In this document: positions 17,200 through 26,467 of the stretch, one piece after another
Position numbering within the stretch: position 1 is the stretch's first letter
How the letters are laid out: each line of letters starts with the position of its first letter
NCBI RefSeq assembly: GCF_016651255.1
Contig: NZ_JAEKEG010000080.1
Span: 1 to 37,769, forward strand
From: Pseudomonas sp. TH10
GTDB taxonomy: Bacteria > Pseudomonadota > Gammaproteobacteria > Pseudomonadales > Pseudomonadaceae
Direction: 5' to 3'
DNA length: 37,769 nt
The notes under the pieces: generated by a model
Seen by the model: only the letters and a program-made list of their open reading frames with translations
Database searches by the model: none
What the model was told of the DNA's origin: nothing
Position numbers and translations under genes: made by a program

Positions 17200-18493
17200 C
17201 GAGGACTACCGCGTTGCCCTCGACGGCCCCGCGACCCAACGCTTGGCCGAGTTCGCCCGCCAGCAGAAGGTCACCCTCAACACTGTGCTGCAAGCTGCCT
17301 GGAGCCTGTTGCTGCAGCGCTATACCGGCCAGGATTGCGTGGTGTTCGGGGCCACGGTCGCCGGTCGCTCGGCGCCATTGCCGGGGATCGAAGAACAGCT
17401 TGGGCTGTTCATCAACACGCTGCCGCTGGTCTGCGCCATGAAGCCCGATTGCACCGTCAGCCAATGGCTGGGCGAGCTGCAAGAGATGAACCTGGCCATG
17501 CGCGAGTACGAGCATGTGCCGCTCTACGACATTCAAGGATGGGCGGGCCAGCAGGGGGCCGCGCTGTTCGACAGCCTGCTGGTGTTCGAGAACTTCCCGG
17601 TAGCGGCAGCGCTCAAGCAAGGCGCCCCGGCCGGGTTGTCGTTCAGCAACCTGCACAACCACGAACGCACCCACTATCCATTGACCCTGGGCATCGAGCT
17701 GGGCGACGGCCTGAGCCTGGATTTCAGCTACGACTCGGCGCGCTTCAGTGCGGCGCACATTGTTCAGCTGGCCGCCAATCTGCAGCATCTGCTGGTGCAG
17801 TTTGCAGCGTTGCCGGACGCCCCGCTGGGCGCGCTGCAGCTGCTCGACGAGGTCGAAACCCGGGCGACGATCGCGGCCAATCGATCATCTGCCGTCGAGT
17901 TATCCACAACACTGTTCGCCCACCAGCAGATTGCTGCCCAGGCTGCGGCCAATCCCGACGCGCTGGCGTTGCAGGTTGACGGTCAGTCCTTGAGCTACGG
18001 CGAGTTGAATGCCCAGGCCAACGACCTGGCCCAGCGCCTGCTCGCCAACGGTGCCGGCCCGGGTACCCGTGTCGGTCTGGCGCTGCGTCGTGGCCCGCAA
18101 ATGATCGTCAGTTTGCTGGCCGTGCTGAAGACGGGCGCCGCTTATGTACCGCTTGATACCAACTACCCGGCCCAGCGTCTGGCCTACATGATCGAAGACA
18201 GCCGTGTCGATCTGCTGCTCGATGAATCCGCTCTGCTGCAAAATATCAAAAACATCCCGCGCCTGAGCCTGCCCGAAACCACCACCCCTGCGGCTGCAGG
18301 AGCAGAGCCGGTGGGACCAAACCCTGTAGGCGCAAAGCTTGCTCGCGATAGCGCCCCTCCCGGACGCCGCCAACCTGGCCTACATGATCTACACCTCCGG
18401 CTCCACCGGCCAGCCAAAAGGCGTGGCGATTGCTCACGCGGCGCTGCGCGAGTTCTGCCAGACCGGTGCCGAGTATTCGGCGCTCACCGCTGA
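17188..18493 (+). CDS. NRPS1 fragment 3: end of C domain and N-terminal part of A(Lys)
   Basis: The true frame resumes at about 17188; an isolated frame could start at TTG 17243. It holds the second half of the DCL condensation domain (FARQQKVTLNTVLQAAWSLLLQRYTGQ, then ATVAGRSAPLPGIEEQLGLFINTLP) and the first part of the adenylation domain (LSYGELNAQANDLAQRLL, AAYVPLDTNYPAQRLAYMIEDS). The frame runs into a REP sequence at about 18321-18352, in the loop before the ATP-binding motif, and is lost there. Everything after about 18336 in this frame (DSAPPGRRQPGLHDLHL and on) is artefactual. Confidence 0.8.
18321..18352. repeat. REP sequence inside the A(Lys) coding region
   Basis: CCTGTAGGCGCAAAGCTTGC (18323-18342) and then TCGCGATAGCG match the REP type seen in the intergenic regions (TGTAGG-GC-AGCTTGCTCGCGAT). 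It lies inside the adenylation domain, in the variable loop before the YTSGSTG motif. Compared with other copies it has AAA where AA is expected (18334-18336). Dropping that A restores the frame as VGASLLAIAPLPDAANLAYM. Adding one C to C4 at 18354-18357 would also restore it. Confidence 0.78.
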
Positions 18494-21400
18494 TGATCGC
18501 GTGCTGCAATTTGCGACGTTCAGCTTCGATGGTTTTGTCGAGCAGTGCTACCCGCCGCTGTGTGTCGGTGCGGCGCTGATCATGCGCGGTGATGAGCTGT
18601 GGGACACCGGGCGCCTGGCCGCTGAAATCGTCCGGCAGGGTGTGACCGTGGCCGACTTGCCGGCGGCTTATTGGTTCCTGCTGGCGCGTGAATGTGCTGG
18701 CGGCAACATCGCCAGCCTGGGCCCGCTGCGTCAGGTTCACGTGGGTGGTGAAGCGATGTCGGTCGAAGGCCTGCGCCTGTGGCACCAAGCCGGCCTGGCT
18801 CAGGTGCGACTGCTCAACACCTATGGGCCGACCGAGGCGACGGTGGTGTCCAGCGTCCACGATTGCCGCCTGAGCGATGCCAACGATAGTTTCGGCATTC
18901 CGATTGGCCGAGCCATCCCCGGCCGCGCGTTGTATGTGCTCGACAGCGCCGGGCAATTGCTGCCGGCTGGCGGTGTCGGCGAGTTGTGCATTGGCGCGAG
19001 CGCCTGTCTGGCGCAGCAGTATTTCGGCCGTCCGGCCCTCACCGCCGAGCGCTTCCTGCCAGACCCGTTTGCCCGCGAACCAGGGGCGCGGCTGTACCGC
19101 AGCGGCGACCTGGCCCGTTATAACGAAAACGGCGATCTGGAATACGCCGGGCGGATCGACCATCAGGTGAAGATTCGTGGCTTGCGCATCGAGATGGGCG
19201 AAATCGAAGCCTGCCTGCAAGCCCGGGATGAGGTGCGCGAAGCGGCGGTCATCGCCCAGGACGGCACGCGACTGGTGGCGTACATCGTGGCCAGCGCCGA
19301 GGTCGATTCTGCGGTTGATTACCTCAAAATACTCAAAGCGGCCTTGCGCCAGTCGTTGCCGGACTACATGGTGCCCACGGAGCTGATTCTGCTGCCAGGA
19401 CTGCCGCTGAACACCAACGGCAAACTTGACCGCAAAGCGCTGCCACGGGTCGAAGCCGGCGATGCGCAACGCCCATTCATAGCGCCTGGCGAAGGGTTGC
19501 AAGCGCAGTTGGCGTTGATCTGGCAGGACGTGCTGCAGGTCGAGCGCGTAGGCCGCGACGACAACTTCTTCGAACTGGGCGGGCACTCGTTGCTGGTGCT
19601 GCAGGTCATCTCCCGTGTGCGTCAGCAGTGGCAGCTCGAACTGTCGGTGAGCAGCCTGTTCAGTGCCGCGAACCTGGCGCAGTTCGCCCAACGAGTGGCG
19701 CGGGCGCAGGCCAGCGTCCAACCCGTCCTGCAGCAGGCACCGCTTGATCAGCCGCCGGTGCTGTCATACGCCCAGCAGCGTCAATGGATCCTGTGGCAGC
19801 TGGCCCCCCAGAGCCCGGCCTACAACATTCCCGCCGCGCTGCGCCTGAGGGGCGCACTGAACCGCGACGCCCTGCGCGAAGCCTTCGACCAGTTACAAGC
19901 CCGTCACCAGACCCTGCGCACCACCTTCACACAGGACGGCCAGGTGGCGCGTCCGGTGCTGCACGATGACCTGGCGCTGTGCCTGGAGCATCGCACAATC
20001 GATTCGTTGTCGCTCGACCAGGCGGTGGCTGAGGAAATTTCCCGGCCCTTCGACCTGCGCAACGGCCCGCTGTGGCGCGTGCTGCTGCTGCAAGTGAACA
20101 CCGACGAACACGTGCTGGTGCTGACCGTGCACCACATTGCCGCTGATGGCTGGTCGATGCAGGTCATGGTCGATGAGTTCAGCGCACTGTACCAGGCGGC
20201 CGTCTGCGGTAGCGAAGCCGGTCTGGCTGAGCTGGCGGTGCACTACAGCGACTATGCCCGCTGGCAGCGCGACTGGCTGGAGGCGGGCGAGGGCGCACGA
20301 CAACTGACCTGGTGGCGCGAGCAACTGGCTGGCAGCCAGGCGCCGCTGGAGTTGCCAAGCGAGCTGAGCCGGCCGGCACGCCGCAGCGAGCGCGGTGCCA
20401 GTTTGATGGTTAACGTGGATCGCGACTTGCTGGCCGGTTTGCGCCAATGCGCCCAGGACCAACAGGTGACGCTGTTCATGTTGCTGCTGGCGAGCTTCCA
20501 GACGTTGCTGCATCGCCAGAGCGGGCAGTCGGGCATCAGCGTGGGAGTGCCGAGCGCCGGCCGTTCGCGTCTTGAGACCGAAGGCCTGATCGGCTTCTTC
20601 ATCAACACTCAAGTGCTGCGCGCCGAGATCGACGGGCAGCAGCCATTTAGTGGCTTGTTGCAACAGGTCAAGCAGACGGCATTGGCTGCCCAGGCCCATC
20701 AGGACCTGCCGTTCGAGCAACTGGTCGATGCCTTGCAGCCGGATCGCAGCCTCACTCACAGCCCGCTGTTCCAGGTGCTGTACAACCATCAGCAGCAACT
20801 GGGCGCGAGCGTCGAGCGCACGGTGGCCGGCCTGCAGGTCGAGCGTCTGCACTGGTCGCAACTCACCACGCAATTCGACCTGGTGCTTGATACCCAGGAG
20901 CATGGCGAGGAGCTCGATGCCAGCCTGACTTATGCCACCGATCTGTACGACCAGGCGTCGATGCAGCGACTCGCCGAGCAATGGCTGAATCTGTTGCGTG
21001 CCGTGGTCGCGGACCCGCAGCAACGCGTCGCCGAACTGCCGCTTATTGGCCAGTCACAGCGCGACGCACTGGTGCAGCACTGGAATCCGGCGTTCCAGGC
21101 ACAGCCGCTGTCGCCCTCCTTGCATCAGCTGTTCGAAGCACAGGCCGAGCTGCGCCCCAACGCCGTGGCGCTGGTCTGTGAAAGCGAACAATTGACCTAC
21201 GCCGCGCTCAACGCCCAGGCCAACCGCCTGGCGCGCCACCTGCGCGAGCAAGGCGTGGGCCCCGAGGTGCGGGTCGGCATTGCGACCGAGCGGGCGATGC
21301 CACTGGTGATCGGCTTGCTGGCGATTCTCAAGGCCGGTGGCGCCTATGTGCCGCTCGATCCGCAGTACCCGGCCGAGCGCCTGAGCTACATGATCGAGGA

Positions 21401-22946
21401 CAGCGGCATCCGGTTGCTGCTCACGCAACAGCACCTGGTCGACGGCTTGCCAGCCCGGGATGGCGTGCGAGTCCTCAGCCTCGAATCACTGCAACTGGAG
21501 GGCTTCAGCGACGCTAACCTGCCGCCACTGGCGGCACCCGACAACCTCGCCTACGTGATCTACACCTCCGGTTCCACGGGGAGGCCAAAGGGCGCGTTGC
21601 TCAGCCATGGCAATGTCGGCCGACTGCTCACGGCCAGCGCTGGCGAGTTCAACTTCGGCCCGCACGATGTCTGGACCCTGTTTCATTCCTACGCGTTCGA
21701 TTTCTCGGTATGGGAACTGTTTGGTTCGCTGTGCACGGGCGGGCGCCTGGTGATAGTGCCGTATGACATCAGCCGTGATCCGCAGCAATTGCACCGCTTG
21801 CTGTGCGACGAAGGCGTGACCGTGTTGAACCAGACTCCCACGGCGTTCCGCCAGTTGCTGCCGATCGCCTGCGCCAGCCCGCGCACCCTGGCGCTACGTC
21901 AGGTGATTTTCGGCGGTGAAGCGCTGGAAGTCGCGAGCCTGCGCCCCTGGTTCGAACGTTTCGGTGACCAGCGGCCGACCCTGGTGAATATGTACGGCAT
22001 CACCGAAACCACGGTGCACGTGACCTGCCGCGCCATCTGCCTGGCCGACCTCGAAGGCAAGGCGCAAAGTCCGATCGGCCTGCCGCTTCGCGATCTGCGC
22101 TGGTACCTGCTCGACAGCCAGTTGCACCCGGTACCGGTGGGCGTGGCGGGCGAGCTGTATATCGCCGGTGCTGGCCTGGCGCGGGGTTATCACGGTCGCT
22201 TCGGCCTGACCGCCGAGCGCTTCGTGCCAAGCCCGTTCGACGCGTCACAGCGTCTGTATCGCAGTGGCGACCTGGCCCGCCAGCGCGCCGACGGCAGCAT
22301 TGATTACCTGGGCCGGATCGACCAGCAAGTGAAGATCCGCGGGTTCCGCATCGAACTGGGCGAGATCGAGGCTGCATTGTTGGCCCTGCCGGGCGTGCGC
22401 CACGCGGTGTTGAGTGTGCACCCCGGTGAGGGCGGCCCGCAGCTGTGTGCCTACGTGGTGCCTGCGCAAACCCCGCTCGACCCGATCGCCTGGCGCGATC
22501 AACTGCGCGCCGCGCTCAAGGTCGGCCTGCCGGACTACATGGTACCCAGTCACTGGCTGCTGCTGGACGCCTTGCCACTGACCGGCAACGGCAAGCTCGA
22601 TCGCCAGGCCCTGCCGCTGCCGGATGCCGGGGATTGGCAACGACCGTTCGAAGCCCCTGAAGGTGAGCTCGAACAGCAACTGGCGGCGATCTGGGCCGAG
22701 GTGCTGGGCGTGGCGCAGATCGGTCGGCGCGACAACTTCTTCGAATCGGGTGGGCATTCGCTGCTCGCCGCCCAGGCCAGCGCCCGGGTGGAACTGGACC
22801 TGGGCATCGAGCTGCCGCTGCGTGCGCTGTTCGAGTCCACCGACCTTCAGGCTTATGCCGCCATGGCCGGGCAACACGCCCCGGCTGACAACGATGCACG
22901 CCTGGATGCGCTTGAGTCGCTTCTGGACGAGATGGAGATCAACTGA
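18339..22946 (+). CDS. NRPS1 fragment 4: A(Lys)-T-C-A(Thr)-T
   Basis: 1,535 residues as read; the first codons are REP-derived and there is no proper start. It contains the rest of the Lys adenylation domain (YTSGSTGQPKG at 18-28, FDGFVE with Asp64; residues D-G-E-D-H-G-T-V-V), a carrier domain LGGHSLL with Ser417, an LCL condensation domain (LSYAQQRQWILWQL from 475, HHIAADG from 598), a threonine adenylation domain (YTSGSTGRPKG from 1075, FDFSVW with Asp1121; D-F-W-N-I-G-M-V-H) and a final carrier domain SGGHSLL with Ser1474. The end LESLLDEMEIN is a probable docking tail. TGA 22944-22946 overlaps the ATG of NRPS2. In the last carrier domain ESGGHS replaces the usual ELGGHS. Confidence 0.9.
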   Translation: MLAIAPLPDAANLAYMIYTSGSTGQPKGVAIAHAALREFCQTGAEYSALTADDRVLQFATFSFDGFVEQCYPPLCVGAALIMRGDELWDTGRLAAEIVRQGVTVADLPAAYWFLLARECAGGNIASLGPLRQVHVGGEAMSVEGLRLWHQAGLAQVRLLNTYGPTEATVVSSVHDCRLSDANDSFGIPIGRAIPGRALYVLDSAGQLLPAGGVGELCIGASACLAQQYFGRPALTAERFLPDPFAREPGARLYRSGDLARYNENGDLEYAGRIDHQVKIRGLRIEMGEIEACLQARDEVREAAVIAQDGTRLVAYIVASAEVDSAVDYLKILKAALRQSLPDYMVPTELILLPGLPLNTNGKLDRKALPRVEAGDAQRPFIAPGEGLQAQLALIWQDVLQVERVGRDDNFFELGGHSLLVLQVISRVRQQWQLELSVSSLFSAANLAQFAQRVARAQASVQPVLQQAPLDQPPVLSYAQQRQWILWQLAPQSPAYNIPAALRLRGALNRDALREAFDQLQARHQTLRTTFTQDGQVARPVLHDDLALCLEHRTIDSLSLDQAVAEEISRPFDLRNGPLWRVLLLQVNTDEHVLVLTVHHIAADGWSMQVMVDEFSALYQAAVCGSEAGLAELAVHYSDYARWQRDWLEAGEGARQLTWWREQLAGSQAPLELPSELSRPARRSERGASLMVNVDRDLLAGLRQCAQDQQVTLFMLLLASFQTLLHRQSGQSGISVGVPSAGRSRLETEGLIGFFINTQVLRAEIDGQQPFSGLLQQVKQTALAAQAHQDLPFEQLVDALQPDRSLTHSPLFQVLYNHQQQLGASVERTVAGLQVERLHWSQLTTQFDLVLDTQEHGEELDASLTYATDLYDQASMQRLAEQWLNLLRAVVADPQQRVAELPLIGQSQRDALVQHWNPAFQAQPLSPSLHQLFEAQAELRPNAVALVCESEQLTYAALNAQANRLARHLREQGVGPEVRVGIATERAMPLVIGLLAILKAGGAYVPLDPQYPAERLSYMIEDSGIRLLLTQQHLVDGLPARDGVRVLSLESLQLEGFSDANLPPLAAPDNLAYVIYTSGSTGRPKGALLSHGNVGRLLTASAGEFNFGPHDVWTLFHSYAFDFSVWELFGSLCTGGRLVIVPYDISRDPQQLHRLLCDEGVTVLNQTPTAFRQLLPIACASPRTLALRQVIFGGEALEVASLRPWFERFGDQRPTLVNMYGITETTVHVTCRAICLADLEGKAQSPIGLPLRDLRWYLLDSQLHPVPVGVAGELYIAGAGLARGYHGRFGLTAERFVPSPFDASQRLYRSGDLARQRADGSIDYLGRIDQQVKIRGFRIELGEIEAALLALPGVRHAVLSVHPGEGGPQLCAYVVPAQTPLDPIAWRDQLRAALKVGLPDYMVPSHWLLLDALPLTGNGKLDRQALPLPDAGDWQRPFEAPEGELEQQLAAIWAEVLGVAQIGRRDNFFESGGHSLLAAQASARVELDLGIELPLRALFESTDLQAYAAMAGQHAPADNDARLDALESLLDEMEIN

Positions 22947-25474
22947 TGGAACACACCACTGCCCAGCGTATCGCCAGCCGCTTCGCCGGCCTGCCAGCCG
23001 ACAAGCGCCGCGAGTTCCTGAGCCGCATGCAGGAGCAGGGCGTGAGCTTTGGCCAGCTGCCGATTCCGCCTGCCCTTGAGGCGCAAACGCGCTTCGAACT
23101 GTCCTACGCGCAGCAGCGTCAGTGGTTTCTCTGGCAGCTGGATCCGCACAGTTCGGCGTATAACATTCCGGCGGCGCTGCGCTTGTACGGGCCGCTGGAT
23201 GTCGCGGCGTTGCAGCACAGTTTTGACGTGCTGCTGGAGCGGCATCAAAGTTTGCGCAGCCGTTTCGTCGAGGACGACGGCAAGGTGCTGCAGACGCTGG
23301 CGCCGTACACCTCACTGCCGATCGAGCGTATCGACCTGCGCGGAGAGCCTGAGTCCCTGCGCCTCGATCTTGCCATGCACAGCGTCGAGCAGGACATCGC
23401 CCGGCCGTTCGATCTGCAACAGGGTCCGCTGTTGCGGGTCAGCCTGTTGCAGCTCGACGCCGAAGACCACGTACTGCTGCTGACCCTGCACCACATCGTC
23501 ACCGATGGCTGGTCGATGGGCGTGCTGGTTGAGGAGTTTTCCCGGCTTTACGCCGCACATTGCCAGGGCCAGGAAGCTGTGCTTGAAGCATTGCCGATCC
23601 AGTATTCAGACTATGCGCTGTGGCAACGTCGCTGGATGGAAGCGGGTGAGCTGGAGCGCCAACTCAACTGGTGGCGTGACACATTAGGCAGTGAGCAACC
23701 GCTACTCGAATTGCCGACTGATCGTCCACGTCCTGCGCAACCCAGCCAACGCGGTGCACGGTTGGACTTCGCCCTCGATGCAACCTTGGCCAGCGGCCTG
23801 ATGACCCTGGCCAGGCAGCACGGCGTGACTCCCTTCATGCTGTTGCTGGCGAGTTTCCAGGCGCTGCTTTATCGCTATAGCGGCCAGTCGGACCTGCGGG
23901 TCGGGGTGCCGATTGCCAACCGCAATCGCGCAGAAACCCGTGGCCTGATCGGCTTCTTCGTCAACACCCAGGTGATGCGCGCCGAGCTCGATGGACGTCA
24001 GCCTTTCAGCCAGTTGCTCGACCAGACTCGCGCCGCGGCGCTGGATGCCCAGGCCTATCAGGACCTGCCATTCGAGCGACTGGTGCAAGCCCTGCAGGGC
24101 GAACGCAGCCTCAGCCACAGCCCATTGTTCCAGGTCATGTTCAATCACCAGCAAGCCAGGCCGGCTGGCGCCAGCGGTGTACTTGCTGGCCTGCGCGTCG
24201 AGGCACTGCGTGGCACCGCTCACACCACCCAGTTCGACCTGCAACTGGACACCCAGGAGCAGGGCGACCTGCTGTTTGCCAGCCTGACCTATGCCACCGA
24301 TCTGTTCGACGCCGAACGCATCGAGCACTTTTCGCGTCACTGGCGCAACCTGTTGGCCGGTGTGCTGGCCAACCCGCAAAGTCCGCTTGCCGAGTTGCCT
24401 TTGCTGGACGCCGACGAGCGTCTGCGCATTCTCGACGACCTCAACCACACCGCTCAGGCCTATCCGGGCGAAGTCTGCGTGCAGCGGCATATCGAGCAAC
24501 GCGTGGTTGAAAATGGCGAGGCCACGGCGTTGGTGTTCCAGGGCCAGTCCCTGAGTTACGCCGAGCTGAACCAGCGCGCCAACCGCCTGGCCCATCACCT
24601 GCGCGCCGAGGGCGTCGGTCCGGAAGTGCTGGTGGGAATCGCCTGCGACCGTTCGTTCGAGATGGTCGTCGGCCTGCTGGCGATTCTCAAGGCCGGCGGC
24701 GCCTATGTGCCGCTGGACCCGGAATACCCGCTAGAGCGGCTCACCTACATGATCGAAGACAGCGGCATCGCCTTGCTGCTGACTCAGGAACATTTGCTGG
24801 AACAACTGCCGACCCCGGACAGCGTGCGCACTCTGTGCCTGCAGGCCGCAGGCGATTGGCTCGGGGAGTTGCCCGGTACCGATCTGCCGAACCTTGCGGT
24901 CGCGGAAAACCTCGCCTACGTGATTTACACTTCAGGCTCCACCGGCAAACCCAAGGGCGCCGGCAACCGTCATGTGGCGCTGCAAAACCGTCTGCAATGG
25001 ATGCAGCAAGCCTACGACTTGCAACCGGCGGACCGCGTGCTGCAAAAAACCCCGTTCAGTTTCGACGTGTCGGTGTGGGAGTTTTTCTGGCCGCTGATGA
25101 CGGGCGCACGACTGGTCATCGCCGCCCCCGGCGAGCACCGCGATCCGCACCGCCTGGCCAGGTTGATCGTCGAGCAGGCGATCACCACGCTGCACTTCGT
25201 GCCGTCGATGCTCGCGGCGTTTATCGGTGCCGACGAAGCGCTGGCCTGCACCTCGTTGCAGCGGATCATCTGCAGCGGTGAAGCGCTGCCGATGGAGCTG
25301 CAACGCCAGACCTTGCGCAGCCTGCCGCAAGCCAACCTGTACAACCTTTACGGCCCGACCGAAGCGGCCATCGACGTGACGCACTGGACGTGTGTGGAGG
25401 AGGGCCGCGACAGCGTGCCGATCGGTCAGCCGATTGCCAACCTGCGCACCTATGTCCTTGACGACGAACTGTAG
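22946..25474 (+). CDS. NRPS2 fragment 1: C-A(Ser), ended by TAG
   Basis: 842 residues. An N-terminal region like that of NRPS1 (IASRFAGLPADKRREFLSRM) leads into an LCL condensation domain (LSYAQQRQWFLWQLDPHS, HHIVTDG from residue 182), which fits an upstream L-Thr donor. The adenylation domain has YTSGSTGKPKG from 661 and FDVSVWE with Asp707; the pocket reads D-V-W-H-I-S-L-I-D, serine with Ile for the usual Leu. The frame stops at TAG (25472-25474) within LDDEL-stop-PVPTG, where the paralogous domains read DLQPVP. CAG to TAG is therefore the simplest change. The same frame continues open behind it. Confidence 0.9.
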   Translation: MEHTTAQRIASRFAGLPADKRREFLSRMQEQGVSFGQLPIPPALEAQTRFELSYAQQRQWFLWQLDPHSSAYNIPAALRLYGPLDVAALQHSFDVLLERHQSLRSRFVEDDGKVLQTLAPYTSLPIERIDLRGEPESLRLDLAMHSVEQDIARPFDLQQGPLLRVSLLQLDAEDHVLLLTLHHIVTDGWSMGVLVEEFSRLYAAHCQGQEAVLEALPIQYSDYALWQRRWMEAGELERQLNWWRDTLGSEQPLLELPTDRPRPAQPSQRGARLDFALDATLASGLMTLARQHGVTPFMLLLASFQALLYRYSGQSDLRVGVPIANRNRAETRGLIGFFVNTQVMRAELDGRQPFSQLLDQTRAAALDAQAYQDLPFERLVQALQGERSLSHSPLFQVMFNHQQARPAGASGVLAGLRVEALRGTAHTTQFDLQLDTQEQGDLLFASLTYATDLFDAERIEHFSRHWRNLLAGVLANPQSPLAELPLLDADERLRILDDLNHTAQAYPGEVCVQRHIEQRVVENGEATALVFQGQSLSYAELNQRANRLAHHLRAEGVGPEVLVGIACDRSFEMVVGLLAILKAGGAYVPLDPEYPLERLTYMIEDSGIALLLTQEHLLEQLPTPDSVRTLCLQAAGDWLGELPGTDLPNLAVAENLAYVIYTSGSTGKPKGAGNRHVALQNRLQWMQQAYDLQPADRVLQKTPFSFDVSVWEFFWPLMTGARLVIAAPGEHRDPHRLARLIVEQAITTLHFVPSMLAAFIGADEALACTSLQRIICSGEALPMELQRQTLRSLPQANLYNLYGPTEAAIDVTHWTCVEEGRDSVPIGQPIANLRTYVLDDEL

Positions 25475-26467
25475 CCGGTGCCGACCGGCGTGCTCGGCGA
25501 GTTGTACCTGGCGGGCGTCGGTCTGGCGCGCGGTTATCACCAGCGTCCGGCGCTGACCGCCGAACGTTTTGTGGTCAGCCCGTTCGGCGCCGGCGAACGG
25601 ATCTACCGCACCGGTGACCTGGCACGCTACCGCGCCGACGGCGTCATCGAATATGCCGGGCGAATCGACCATCAGGTGAAGCTGCGCGGCCTGCGTATCG
25701 AGCTGGGCGAAATCGAAGCGCGCCTGCAAGAGCATGCCCAGGTGCAGGAAGCCGTGGTGCTGGCCGTCGATGGCCCGGGCGGCAAGCAACTGGTCGCCTA
25801 CATCGTGCCCCGGGAACGCGCCCTGATCAGCGCCGATGCCGGGCAACAAGGTGCCTGGCGCGAAGCGCTCAAGGCCCATCTGCTCACCAGCCTGCCGGAC
25901 TACATGGTGCCCGCGCAGACCGTAATGATCGAGCAAATGCCCCTGAGCCCCAACGGCAAACTCGAGCGCAAACGCCTGCCGGCGCCAACCGCGCAGGTCA
26001 GCCAGCGCGCCTTCGAAGCGCCGCGCAGTGAGCACGAACAGGTGCTGGCGCAGATCTGGCAGGAGGTGCTGGGCGTTGAGCAGGTCGGCCGCCAGGACAA
26101 TTTCTTCGAGCTGGGTGGCGACTCGATCATTTCGATCCAGGTGGTCAGCCGTGCCCGTCGCGCCGGCTTGAGCCTGCAACCGCGGGATCTGTTCCAGCAG
26201 CAAACCTTGCAGGCGCTGGCCGCCGTGGTCAAGGAACAGGCCGCTCCGCTGGCCCAGCAAGGACCGGTGTACGGCCTGCAAAAACTCACTCCCATCCAGC
26301 GCTGGTTCTTCGACGAGCCAATCGCGCAACGCGCGCACTGGAACCAGGCCGTCTTGCTGACCCCCGCGAGCCCCTGGAACTGCCGCGTCTGCAGGCCGTG
26401 CTGCAGCGCTTGCTCAAGCAACACGACGCACTGCGCTTGCGCTTCAGCCAGCAGGCCCCGCGTGTGA
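25475..26467 (+). CDS. NRPS2 fragment 2: end of A(Ser), T, start of E
   Basis: Same frame as the previous piece, directly after the TAG. It holds the C-terminal subdomain of the Ser adenylation domain (GELYLAGVGLARGYH, YRTGDLARYRADGVIEYAGRIDHQVKLRG, PNGKLERKRLP), a carrier domain LGGDSI with Ser at 26123-26125, and the opening of the epimerization domain (LTPIQRWFFDEPIAQRAHWNQAVLLTP). At C5 (26361-26365) one C is extra; with four, the frame continues as LLTPREPLELPRLQAVLQRLL. The last 30 or so residues as read are artefactual. GTG 25478 could serve as a start but no ribosome site precedes it. Confidence 0.83.
   Translation, partial: PVPTGVLGELYLAGVGLARGYHQRPALTAERFVVSPFGAGERIYRTGDLARYRADGVIEYAGRIDHQVKLRGLRIELGEIEARLQEHAQVQEAVVLAVDGPGGKQLVAYIVPRERALISADAGQQGAWREALKAHLLTSLPDYMVPAQTVMIEQMPLSPNGKLERKRLPAPTAQVSQRAFEAPRSEHEQVLAQIWQEVLGVEQVGRQDNFFELGGDSIISIQVVSRARRAGLSLQPRDLFQQQTLQALAAVVKEQAAPLAQQGPVYGLQKLTPIQRWFFDEPIAQRAHWNQAVLLTPASPWNCRVCRPCCSACSSNTTHCACASASRPRV

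Larger units (their letters stand above)
11921..22946 (+). pseudogene. pvdI: Pyoverdine side-chain NRPS 1 (reconstructed): C-A(Ala)-T-E-C-A(Lys)-T-C-A(Thr)-T
   Basis: Read across three small frameshifts (about 15247, 17184-17187, and 18334-18357), this is one gene of about 3,675 codons with three modules. The specificity residues read by hand are DLWNNALTY (close to the alanine code DLFNNALTY), DGEDHGTVV (basic, lysine-type) and DFWNIGMVH (threonine). The first condensation domain is of the LCL type and would accept the Glu-Tyr-Dab chain from PvdL. The E domain makes D-Ala, and the following C domain is of the DCL type, which agrees. The symbol pvdI means 'first side-chain synthetase'; names vary between strains. 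As read, the frame breaks would prevent full-length product. The pieces are described separately. NRPS2 starts at the last base of the stop codon. Confidence 0.85.
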
